A stretch of DNA of 9,913 bases from Lachnospiraceae bacterium UBA1718 (lineage in GTDB: Bacteria > Bacillota > Clostridia > Lachnospirales > Lachnospiraceae): NCBI GenBank assembly GCA_002317245.1, contig DCIU01000004.1, forward strand, positions 14,384 through 24,296, in the 5' to 3' direction. A program made the position numbers and the translations under genes. The stretch's first letter is position 1; each line of letters starts with the position of its first letter. Below are positions 1 to 5,439 of the stretch, one piece after another. Under the pieces are notes generated by a model that had not been told where the DNA came from, ran no database searches, and saw only the letters and a list, made by a program, of their open reading frames with translations.

Positions 1-686
1 GTGGCGTTAATCTCACCCTCCTTGGCCTCAATTAACTGATTAAGATTATCCTCTTCCTCTTCTACCTGGGCCTTAGCCTCATCAAGAAGCTCCTTCTCAG
101 CCTCTAACTGTTCCTTGCAGGCCTTAACATATTCACAGGTCTGCTTATACTCGGCAAGCTTATTGGCATCGTACTCAGACATCTTCTCGGCATAATCTGC
201 CTTGTTAATCATGTCTCCAAAGGAGCTAGATGTCAGTAGCAGGTCAAGATAGAAGGTCTCACCCTTCTCATACATGAACTTAATACGCTTCTTCATGTTA
301 GCGTACTGGGTTGCCTGTATATCCAGAGCCTCTTCCAACTCTGCTTCTGTCTCTTCTATTTCGTTTTCTTTATTAGCAATTAATTCCTTAAGTTCTGCAA
401 TCTTGTTCTCTACTTCCGCAAGGTCCGAGTCAAGTTCCGTAACATAAGCTTCCAGATCAGCCTTCTGAGTCTCAAGACTTGCCACCATCTTCTTAACATC
501 AGTGATGTTATTCTGCAGCTGCTTCTTCTCCTTCTCAGCCTGCTGAATCTGACTCTGTTTCTCCTTGATACTTGCTTCCAACGCCTCAACATCAGCATGA
601 GCCGGTGTAGAATAACCAATTACCGCACTTAAGGATACTAGGACTGCCAACACACACAGTAGCCCCTTTTTTCCCTTAAATAACAT
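1..686 (-). CDS. Secreted coiled-coil peptidoglycan hydrolase, PcsB/CwlO/EnvC type (N-terminal part)
   Basis: N-terminal 228 codons; the gene runs off the left edge, so the catalytic domain (CHAP or M23 in relatives) is not visible. Residues 1-31 are a signal peptide: basic start (KGKKG), hydrophobic core, and cleavage after STPAHA, giving a mature start at Asp32. From about residue 32 a long charged coiled coil (EALEASIKEKQSQIQQAEKE and onward) runs to the edge. It is interrupted near residues 130-165 by RIKFMYEKGE and TSSSFGDMINKADYAEKMSEYD-like segments, the PcsB/EnvC pattern that contacts FtsX. The ATG lies 3 nt after the ftsX stop, with the ribosome binding site (GAAGG) inside the end of ftsX, which implies translational coupling. 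Known for the family: inactive until FtsEX relieves autoinhibition, then cleaves septal or lateral peptidoglycan. Adjacency to ftsEX makes that partnership very likely here. Whether it is closer to PcsB or CwlO cannot be decided without the C-terminus. Confidence 0.88.
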   Translation of the reverse strand, partial: MLFKGKKGLLCVLAVLVSLSAVIGYSTPAHADVEALEASIKEKQSQIQQAEKEKKQLQNNITDVKKMVASLETQKADLEAYVTELDSDLAEVENKIAELKELIANKENEIEETEAELEEALDIQATQYANMKKRIKFMYEKGETFYLDLLLTSSSFGDMINKADYAEKMSEYDANKLAEYKQTCEYVKACKEQLEAEKELLDEAKAQVEEEEDNLNQLIEAKEGEINA

Positions 687-689
687 TAA

Positions 690-1586
690 TTAAACCTTCA
701 AATGCTTTCTTACTGTTATAAAACTTCCAAGGAAACCTATTCCAGCACCAATTCCAAGTGATATAGGAATAAGTGTCTCAAAAATTGTCTCTACTGGAAG
801 GAATGTGAGGATTGATCCAATCTCAGAGAATCTCGAGAGAATCATCTCTAAGGCCTTAGTGTATATTACATAGATGAGTCCTAACGGAATGGCTGCACCA
901 ACAAGTCCGATTATAAGACCCTCTACCACAAATGGAGCACGAACGAAGAAGTCCGTAGCACCAATATACTTCATGATTCCGATCTCTTCCTTACGTACTG
1001 AAATACCGATTGTAACAGTATTGCTGATAAGGAATATTGATACAGCAAGCAGGATTCCAATGATACCAATCGAAATATAGCTGATTAACTGATTGGCGCC
1101 AGTAAGAGCATCCGCTGTCTGCTGGGAAGAGTTAACCTGGCGTATTCCTGGTACTGTATTAAGGTATGTAACGAGACTGCTCTGAAGAGAAATGTCCTTC
1201 ATATAGATCTCGTAATTCTCTGAATCCTCAAGTGGGTTCTCTGTAAAGCCTTCTGAATATTCTCCAAGGTACTCATCCTTGAAGCTGTCCCAGGCTTCAT
1301 CGGCTGAGACGAAGTTGATTCTGTCTACTTCCTTACGGTCTAAGATAAGCTCGCCAATATGCTGCTTCTCCTCGTCACTTAAGCCCTCGTCGAAGAATAC
1401 TGTTACGGCAACACCGCTCTCTGCATTCTTAACGATGCTCTGGAAGTTAGCTACTACTGAATAGAAGATACCAAACAGAAGAAGACATGATCCAATTGTT
1501 GCAAGGGATGCAAGTGAGAACCACGCATTTCTAAAAATGCTGCGGAATCCCTGTCTCAATGTATAAAAGAAAGTACTAATTCTCAT
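690..1586 (-). CDS. ftsX: FtsX, permease-like subunit of the FtsEX complex
   Basis: 298 aa, the usual Gram-positive FtsX length. A short cytoplasmic N-terminus (RISTFFYTLRQGFRSIFRN) precedes TM1 at about residues 22-46. An extracellular loop follows at about 47-167, then TM2 about 168-190, TM3 about 217-241 and TM4 about 270-292. The cytoplasmic RKEEIGIMKYIGAT segment (198-211) after TM2 is the conserved FtsX/MacB-like coupling motif. The large first loop is the known binding site for the coiled coil of PcsB/CwlO-type hydrolases, and such a hydrolase is encoded immediately downstream. The ATG overlaps the last 11 nt of ftsE and is preceded by GGGAGG 8 nt upstream within ftsE, so the two subunits are translationally coupled. 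FtsX transports nothing; it transmits the ATPase cycle of FtsE across the membrane. No missing or odd residue was noticed. Confidence 0.96.
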   Translation of the reverse strand: MRISTFFYTLRQGFRSIFRNAWFSLASLATIGSCLLLFGIFYSVVANFQSIVKNAESGVAVTVFFDEGLSDEEKQHIGELILDRKEVDRINFVSADEAWDSFKDEYLGEYSEGFTENPLEDSENYEIYMKDISLQSSLVTYLNTVPGIRQVNSSQQTADALTGANQLISYISIGIIGILLAVSIFLISNTVTIGISVRKEEIGIMKYIGATDFFVRAPFVVEGLIIGLVGAAIPLGLIYVIYTKALEMILSRFSEIGSILTFLPVETIFETLIPISLGIGAGIGFLGSFITVRKHLKV

Positions 1587-2313
1587 CGATGTAGCCTCCC
1601 TGTTCCTCGTCGCTAACTATAACGCCCTTCTTCATAGTTACAACTCGCTTCTGCATTTCATTAACGATCTCTCGGTTGTGAGTAACAATAAGAATTGTTG
1701 TACCTCTCTTATTAATCTGCTCTAAGAGCTTCATTATTTCCCAAGAGTTCTTAGGATCAAGGTTACCTGTAGGCTCATCACAGAGCAGAATCGGTGGCTT
1801 ATTGATAAGAGCACGGGCAAGAGCAACTCTCTGCTGCTCACCACCTGATAACTGCTTAGGCTTAGCCTTATACTTACCTGCAAGTCCAACGATTGATAGG
1901 ATTGCAGGAACATTTCTCTTAATCAGTCTGTTAGGTGTCTGTACAATTCTCTGTGCAAATGCAACATTCTCGTATACATTACGATCCTTAAGCAGACGGA
2001 AGTCCTGGAATACTACTCCAAGATTTCTTCTGTACTTAGGTACCTGGCGATGACGGAGCTTCTGAAGATTAATTCCGTTAACGTATATCTCACCTGATGT
2101 TGGTGTTAATTCACGAAGCAGAAGCTTAATCAAAGTCGATTTACCTGAACCACTATCGCCTACGATAAATACGAATTCGCCTCTCTTAACCTTAAGGCTT
2201 ACGCCATTAAGAGCAGGGGAACCAGCATTATTGTAGGTCATGGTGACATTATCTATTGTGATAATCTCATTCTGTGGTATTGAACGAGTCTTTTTCTTTC
2301 TACCAAATGCCAA
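1576..2313 (-). CDS. ftsE: FtsE, ATPase subunit of the FtsEX complex
   Basis: 245 aa cytoplasmic ABC ATPase. Visible motifs are Walker A GDSGSGKST (52-60), Q-loop Gln103 in VVFQDFRLL, signature LSGGEQQ (155-161), Walker B ILLCDE (175-180), D-loop NLD (184-186) and the H-loop His212 (IVTHN). The GVVFQDFRLL and DEPTGNLDP strings are characteristic of FtsE. A basic N-terminal extension (AFGRKKKTRS) precedes the ATPase fold by about 10 residues. The start is TTG: no ATG occurs before residue 25, and AAGGAG lies 7 nt before the TTG, separated from it by seven A. The gene begins 25 nt after the stop of the upstream regulator and overlaps ftsX. It powers FtsX-dependent activation of the hydrolase encoded next. 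All catalytic residues are present. Confidence 0.96.
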   Translation of the reverse strand: MAFGRKKKTRSIPQNEIITIDNVTMTYNNAGSPALNGVSLKVKRGEFVFIVGDSGSGKSTLIKLLLRELTPTSGEIYVNGINLQKLRHRQVPKYRRNLGVVFQDFRLLKDRNVYENVAFAQRIVQTPNRLIKRNVPAILSIVGLAGKYKAKPKQLSGGEQQRVALARALINKPPILLCDEPTGNLDPKNSWEIMKLLEQINKRGTTILIVTHNREIVNEMQKRVVTMKKGVIVSDEEQGGYIDEN

Positions 2314-2338
2314 TTTTTTTCTCCTTCTTCTATGTTAC

Positions 2339-3427
2339 TTAGTAATTAAGTGTCTCCATATAGTTCATGTACTTAACTACCATTAATGCTATCTTAAAAG
2401 TGATTGCGTCTTCGAATACTCTTAGGTCAAGGCCTGTGAGCTTCTGCAGCTTATCAAGTCTGTATACAAGAGTATTACGGTGAATGTAGAGCTGTCTTGA
2501 TGTCTCAGATACATTCAGGCTGTTCTCGAAGAACTTGGTAATTGTAACCAGGGTCTCCTCGTCGAAATCATCAGGACTCTTGCCATCGAAGATCTCCTTA
2601 ATGAAGAGCTTGCAGAGTGGAATTGGAAGCTGATAGATAAGACGTCCAATGCCAAGTTCGCTATATGCGATGATAATTCTGCTCTCGAAGAAAATCTTAC
2701 CTACATCAAGGGCCATCTTGGCTTCCTTGTAAGAACGGCTGACTTCCTTAATCTCCTTGATAATTGTACCAAAGGCAATCCTTGCATCATCGACATTGTC
2801 ATGGTGAAGTACATCCATGTAAGAAGCACAGTACTTAGAAATATCTTCTTCAGTCTCGCTAGGCTTAAGTTCCTTAACAACGATTACATTGTTCTCATCA
2901 ACGGCTGTAATAAAGTCCTTACTATTACTTCCAAAGTTAGTACGCATTATCTCTAATACATTCTTATCCTTGGCTGTTGTACCCTCAATAATAATCGCAA
3001 CTCGTCTAACCTCAGGCTGAATATGAAGCTTCTTAGCCCTGCTGAAGATATCAACCAGAAGCAGATTGTCCAGCAACAGATTCTTAATAAAGTTATCCTT
3101 ATCAAATCGCTCCTTATAAGCAACAATCAGTCCCTGAATCTGAAATGCTGCCATCTTGCCAAGTGTGAATATATCCTCACTTGATCCGGCAACAACAAGT
3201 ACATACTCAAGCTGTCCGTCATCATATATCTTGAAGAACTGACATCCTGATAACTCCTGACTGTCTGCAGGCGACTTGGTGAACTCTACGGCTTCCTTAG
3301 CATAGTCGTCCATCAAATAATCTGTTGATGCTACTACCTTACCATCAATATCAACCACACATACCTCAATACGTGCGATGGTCTTCAGACCTTCTATAGT
3401 GCTCTGTAACACCTGGTTTGATACCAT
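2339..3427 (-). CDS. CdaR/PucR-family transcriptional regulator with C-terminal helix-turn-helix
   Basis: 362 aa from the ATG at 3427, chosen because AGGAG sits 7 nt upstream; an in-frame ATG ten codons earlier has no such site. The N-terminal region (about residues 1-125, including IEVCVVDIDGKVVASTDYL and a GCQFFKI segment) resembles the sugar-diacid-recognition or PAS/GAF-like sensor of CdaR proteins. The middle (about 135-260, with RRVAIIIEG and RIAFGTIIKEIKEVSRSYKE) matches the GGDEF-like CdaR linker. The C-terminus (about 293-350, with NVSETSRQLYIHRNTLVYRL) is the PucR helix-turn-helix. No membrane segment, so a cytoplasmic one-component regulator. It lies 25 nt upstream of ftsE on the same strand with no terminator between, so it is probably the first gene of the ftsEX-hydrolase unit. 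The ligand is unknown. CdaR relatives respond to glucarate or glycerate, but the context here suggests a cell-envelope role. Confidence 0.82.
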   Translation of the reverse strand: MVSNQVLQSTIEGLKTIARIEVCVVDIDGKVVASTDYLMDDYAKEAVEFTKSPADSQELSGCQFFKIYDDGQLEYVLVVAGSSEDIFTLGKMAAFQIQGLIVAYKERFDKDNFIKNLLLDNLLLVDIFSRAKKLHIQPEVRRVAIIIEGTTAKDKNVLEIMRTNFGSNSKDFITAVDENNVIVVKELKPSETEEDISKYCASYMDVLHHDNVDDARIAFGTIIKEIKEVSRSYKEAKMALDVGKIFFESRIIIAYSELGIGRLIYQLPIPLCKLFIKEIFDGKSPDDFDEETLVTITKFFENSLNVSETSRQLYIHRNTLVYRLDKLQKLTGLDLRVFEDAITFKIALMVVKYMNYMETLNY

Positions 3428-3553
3428 ATTACTTCTCCTATTGTAGTTTTTGCACAATTCCTAATTGGAAAAACATGCCCCTCATTATGTATACTTCTTA
3501 TATATTAATAGAAAATGAATATAAATTCCATAGTTTAGGACACATTTTTTTGT

Positions 3554-3572
3554 GCAATTTTATCAAAATTGC
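3554..3572. promoter_or_regulatory. Perfect 8-bp dyad, candidate operator upstream of the CdaR-like regulator
   Basis: GCAATTTT, three-base spacer ATC, then AAAATTGC. It lies about 127 bp upstream of the regulator start. The octamer TTGTGCAA overlaps its left arm (3550-3557) and recurs in inverted orientation at 3450-3457, close to the regulator's ribosome binding site. Symmetric sites flanking a likely promoter would suit autoregulation by a dimeric helix-turn-helix protein, but this is inference. The AT-rich context makes chance dyads fairly likely, and no T-run marks it as a good terminator. Confidence 0.3.
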
Positions 3573-3630
3573 CCTCATTTTTTCAGATTACTTTTTCGTC
3601 GAAATACACAAAGGCTTCTGGCAAAAAGAA

Positions 3631-3660
3631 AAGAAGCTGTGGTTTTCACCACAGCTTCTT
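3631..3660 (-). terminator. Strong hairpin terminator, probably bidirectional
   Basis: A perfect 12-bp stem (AAGAAGCTGTGG / CCACAGCTTCTT) with a 6-nt loop. On the minus strand the stem is followed by TTCTTTTTG, giving a U-rich tail. On the plus strand it is followed by TTTTAATA. It isolates the acetyltransferase side from the regulator-ftsEX operon. It lies 234 nt beyond the acetyltransferase stop, so it may belong to another transcript or serve as a backup terminator. Confidence 0.75.
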
Positions 3661-3684
3661 TTAATATAGGTTTAAAAAGGGAGG

Positions 3685-3708
3685 ATGCCAAGCACTCGTG
3701 CTTGGCAT
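3685..3708 (+). terminator. Second hairpin with T-tail on the plus strand
   Basis: A perfect 10-bp stem, ATGCCAAGCA / TGCTTGGCAT, closed by the loop CTCG and followed on the plus strand by TTTATTATG. On the minus strand the T-run (CCTCCCTTTTT) starts 6 nt after the stem, a poorer arrangement. It lies only 24 nt from the 3631-3660 hairpin. No plus-strand gene ends just upstream, so either it terminates an unrecognised plus-strand transcript or both hairpins belong to one structured RNA. Confidence 0.5.
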
Positions 3709-3782
3709 TTTATTATGAAAAAGTTTTATCTTGTTAAATATCTCTTTGGTTTCTTTATCTTATGCTATTAGTATAATTATCA

Positions 3783-3818
3783 AAAATGTCTAAACTATAC
3801 AAACAATTTAGACATTTT
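3783..3818. repeat. Perfect 12-bp AT-rich inverted repeat downstream of the acetyltransferase gene
   Basis: AAAATGTCTAAA, a 12-nt spacer, then TTTAGACATTTT. It lies 76 nt beyond the acetyltransferase stop codon on the minus strand, where the last arm runs into TTTTTGATAATT. It could therefore act as a weak intrinsic terminator of that gene. The TGTCTAAA/TTTAGACA core could equally be a protein-binding dyad. The low GC of the stem argues against strong termination. Confidence 0.45.
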
Positions 3819-3893
3819 GGAAATAATTTATGAACAAATTGTTAACGCAAAGGCTAGGAAGCCCATTTTTACGGCATTTGTACTATCTACGTA

Positions 3894-4670
3894 CTATTTT
3901 GGTGCTTTTATATATTTGTTCATTTCATAAGAGATCCCTTTAAATTCCGCTGAAATCTTCTCTCCGCCAGGGTCCTCCTTAAAGCCTAATTTCTTAAGCA
4001 GACCCAGACTTTTCTTATTTTCCATAACTGAATAAGCAGATATGCGTTCAAATCCCAGTTCTTCAAAGCCATAGATGGTTACTGCCCTGCATACTTCAAA
4101 GGCTATTCCCTGTCCCTGATAGTCCTTAGCAATTACATATCCCAGTTCCGGGCTGTCATGACCTTCCCTGTAGTTGAATCCTACTCGTCCAATTACCTTC
4201 CTATTTTCCCTGTTAACAACAAGCCAGGTTCCAAAGCCAAAGTATGAATAAACGTTATTTATATAATTACGTGTATACTCCAGCTCATCCTCATAATCTG
4301 GATACAGAGGCTCAGTATAATCAGTTATTGAGGCATCCTCATAGACCTTATACAATTCCTCCACATCTCCCTCAGTCATCTCTCTTATGATGCATCGCCT
4401 TGTCTCCAGAATGGTCCAGGGGAGACCCACATACCTCTGCCATATCTTCACATAGAAGTCAGAATCAATCTCCTCTGGATTAGTGATTACATATTTATAT
4501 GAAGAGAAGTCCTCATCCTTATTGCTGTCTGTCAGAACTGGCACCACAAAATGACCATTGCCTGACAGCCTCCTAATCTCTTCAGGATTATCCGACACAT
4601 AGAGATAAGGCTCCACTCCCTCAGGAATGGCAGTATTCACAAATTGCTTAATATCAATTACAATATTCAT
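3894..4670 (-). CDS. GNAT-family N-acetyltransferase with an extra N-terminal domain
   Basis: 258 aa, longer than a minimal GNAT protein (about 150-180 aa). The acetyltransferase fold covers about residues 88-252. It opens with LETRRCIIREMTEGDVEELY (the RimJ/RimL-like start), has motif A at 175-194 (ELGYVIAKDYQGQGIAFEVC) with the acetyl-CoA loop QGQGIA (185-190), and ends with NKKSLGLLKKLGF (218-230). Residues 1-85 form a separate domain of alternating strands and helices (YLYVSDNPEEIRRL, then YKYVITNPEEID). This faintly recalls the distal half of a HAD-like Rossmann fold without catalytic Asp motifs; that comparison is inference. The acceptor substrate is unknown. The ATG lacks a clear ribosome binding site, and no other start occurs before Met99, so the start is accepted with some reserve. 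Divergent from the cyclophilin gene. Confidence 0.82.
   Translation of the reverse strand: MNIVIDIKQFVNTAIPEGVEPYLYVSDNPEEIRRLSGNGHFVVPVLTDSNKDEDFSSYKYVITNPEEIDSDFYVKIWQRYVGLPWTILETRRCIIREMTEGDVEELYKVYEDASITDYTEPLYPDYEDELEYTRNYINNVYSYFGFGTWLVVNRENRKVIGRVGFNYREGHDSPELGYVIAKDYQGQGIAFEVCRAVTIYGFEELGFERISAYSVMENKKSLGLLKKLGFKEDPGGEKISAEFKGISYEMNKYIKAPK
4636..4664 (+). promoter_or_regulatory. Sigma-A-type promoter of the cyclophilin gene
   Basis: The -35 is TTCACA (4636-4641) and the -10 is TACAAT (4659-4664), separated by exactly 17 bp; each hexamer matches consensus at 5 of 6 positions. The expected start is near 4671, leaving a leader of about 36 nt before the cyclophilin ATG. The whole promoter sits within the first codons of the divergent acetyltransferase gene. 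Confidence 0.65.
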
Positions 4671-4697
4671 ACGTTAATCTTATCAAATAAGAAAGGA

Positions 4698-4703
4698 ATT
4701 ATA
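4698..4703 (-). promoter_or_regulatory. Candidate -10 box for the acetyltransferase gene
   Basis: A perfect TATAAT read on the minus strand, 28-33 nt upstream of the acetyltransferase ATG and overlapping the ribosome binding region of the divergent cyclophilin gene. No good -35 hexamer is found 16-18 bp upstream, inside the cyclophilin coding start, so this call rests on the -10 alone. Confidence 0.35.
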
Positions 4704-4706
4704 AAC

Positions 4707-5237
4707 ATGGCACAGAATCCAATAGTTACTATTACCATGGAAAATGGCGATGTTATTAAGGCTGAGCTCTACCCAGAAGTAGCTCCACAGTCAGTTAATA
4801 ACTTCATCTCACTTATTAACAAGAATTTCTACGATGGACTTATCTTCCACCGTGTTATTAAGGGCTTCATGATTCAGGGCGGATGTCCTGACGGAACAGG
4901 AATGGGTGGCCCAGGTTATTCAATCAAGGGTGAGTTCAATCAGAACGGTTTCGCTAATGATCTTAAGCATACAGAGGGTGTTCTCTCAATGGCCAGAGCA
5001 ATGCATCCAGATTCAGCTGGATCACAGTTCTTCATTATGCACAAGACAAGCCCACACCTGGATGGCGCATACGCTGCCTTCGGTAAGGTTACAGAGGGTC
5101 TTGAGAATGTCAACAAGATTGCCGAGACTACTACAGACTGGAACGACCGTCCACGTGAGGACCAGGTCATCAAGTCCATGACTGTTGATACCTTCGGAGT
5201 GGATTATCCTGAACCAGAGAAGATGGCCAACAGATAG
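4707..5237 (+). CDS. Cyclophilin-type peptidyl-prolyl cis-trans isomerase, cytoplasmic
   Basis: 176 aa from the ATG at 4707, selected because AAAGGA lies 9 nt upstream; an in-frame extension to 4644 has no such signal and overlaps the promoter. A single cyclophilin domain fills residues about 4-163. Active-site residues seen are FHR (47-49, catalytic Arg49), FMIQGG (54-59), MARA (95-98) and GSQFFI (105-110). HLDG (117-120) carries Leu at the position of the cyclosporin-contacting Trp of human CypA, which is common in bacterial cyclophilins. Phe125 is present. There is no signal peptide or lipobox, so it acts in the cytoplasm, accelerating proline isomerisation during folding. It is the only plus-strand gene in the window, monocistronic, and ends at the 120-nt hairpin element. 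It lacks the extracytoplasmic features of PrsA-like isomerases. Confidence 0.95.
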   Translation: MAQNPIVTITMENGDVIKAELYPEVAPQSVNNFISLINKNFYDGLIFHRVIKGFMIQGGCPDGTGMGGPGYSIKGEFNQNGFANDLKHTEGVLSMARAMHPDSAGSQFFIMHKTSPHLDGAYAAFGKVTEGLENVNKIAETTTDWNDRPREDQVIKSMTVDTFGVDYPEPEKMANR

Positions 5238-5250
5238 GCCGTCTATATAA

Positions 5251-5370
5251 GTCGCATAGAAAAAAGAGCTACTAGAGGGCGTTTCGCCCGCTGCAGGCTG
5301 CGTGTGCTTGCGTACACGGAAAGTACATGCAGCCGGAGGGGACCCGATAGTAGCTCTTTTTCTATGCGAC
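5251..5370. repeat. 120-nt structured inverted-repeat element, bidirectional terminator
   Basis: The left arm 5251-5274 and right arm 5348-5370 pair over 23 bp, with one bulged A from a run of six A against five T. Inside the arms the helix GAGCTACTA/TAGTAGCTC is followed by TTTTT on the plus strand and by TTTTTT on the minus strand. It can therefore terminate both the cyclophilin and fba transcripts. The 73-nt core (5275-5347) is about 66% GC, far above its surroundings. It contains the hairpin GGGCG-TTT-CGCCC (5277-5289). It also contains a 12-bp stem, 5296-5307 with 5323-5334. An exclusive alternative is CGTGTGC (5301-5307) with GTACACG (5312-5318). A tandem GA/GA mismatch plus GGG/CCC could extend the outer helix. 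The shape suits a dispersed REP/MITE-like repeat or a structured RNA; neither is proved. Confidence 0.75.
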
Positions 5371-5375
5371 AACAT

Positions 5376-5403
5376 AAAAACCGCCCCATTTGCATGGAGC
5401 GGT
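5376..5403 (-). terminator. Intrinsic terminator of fba
   Basis: On the minus strand ACCGC and GCGGT pair, with an inner CCAT/ATGG stem, a single C/A mismatch and a TTGC-type loop. The stem is followed directly by TTTTTATG. It begins 37 nt after the fba stop codon. The 120-nt element then provides a second, downstream stop. Confidence 0.85.
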
Positions 5404-5439
5404 CTCAGAAATTGCAATTCTTTAATTAGTTGGCTGAAA

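Larger units (their letters stand above)
3428..3893. other. Intergenic region, 466 bp, no convincing gene, several dyads
   Basis: AT-rich gap between the acetyltransferase stop and the regulator start. It holds four perfect inverted repeats, listed separately: 3554-3572, 3631-3660, 3685-3708 and 3783-3818. Short open frames on the plus strand here (for example 83 codons from 3418) lack a ribosome binding site, have no recognisable protein pattern and run across the hairpins. The promoter of the regulator must lie in 3428-3630, but no clean -35/-10 pair was found. The best -10-like string on the minus strand is TATACAT near 3488-3494, without a good -35. A perfect TATAAT on the plus strand at 3772-3777 also lacks a -35. 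A small untranslated RNA remains possible but is not demonstrated. Confidence 0.6.

Noticed and set aside
410..619. Arg/Leu-rich 69-codon minus-strand frame
   Set aside because: It is a shadow in another frame of the coiled-coil hydrolase gene on the same strand.
3418..3669. An 83-codon plus-strand frame in the intergenic region
   Set aside because: Composition follows AT-rich noncoding DNA, there is no ribosome binding site, and it overlaps the regulator start and a terminator.
3685..3771. Small plus-strand frame starting MPSTRAW and ending in a hydrophobic stretch (28 codons)
   Set aside because: Its ATG directly touches the GGAGG-like string, leaving no spacing, and the start is locked in a perfect hairpin. 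An internal ATG has no ribosome binding site.
5251..5370. Insertion-sequence or classic MITE interpretation of the 120-nt element
   Set aside because: Only a 2-bp flanking duplication (AA) can be proposed, which is not significant. Kept as an alternative rather than a call.
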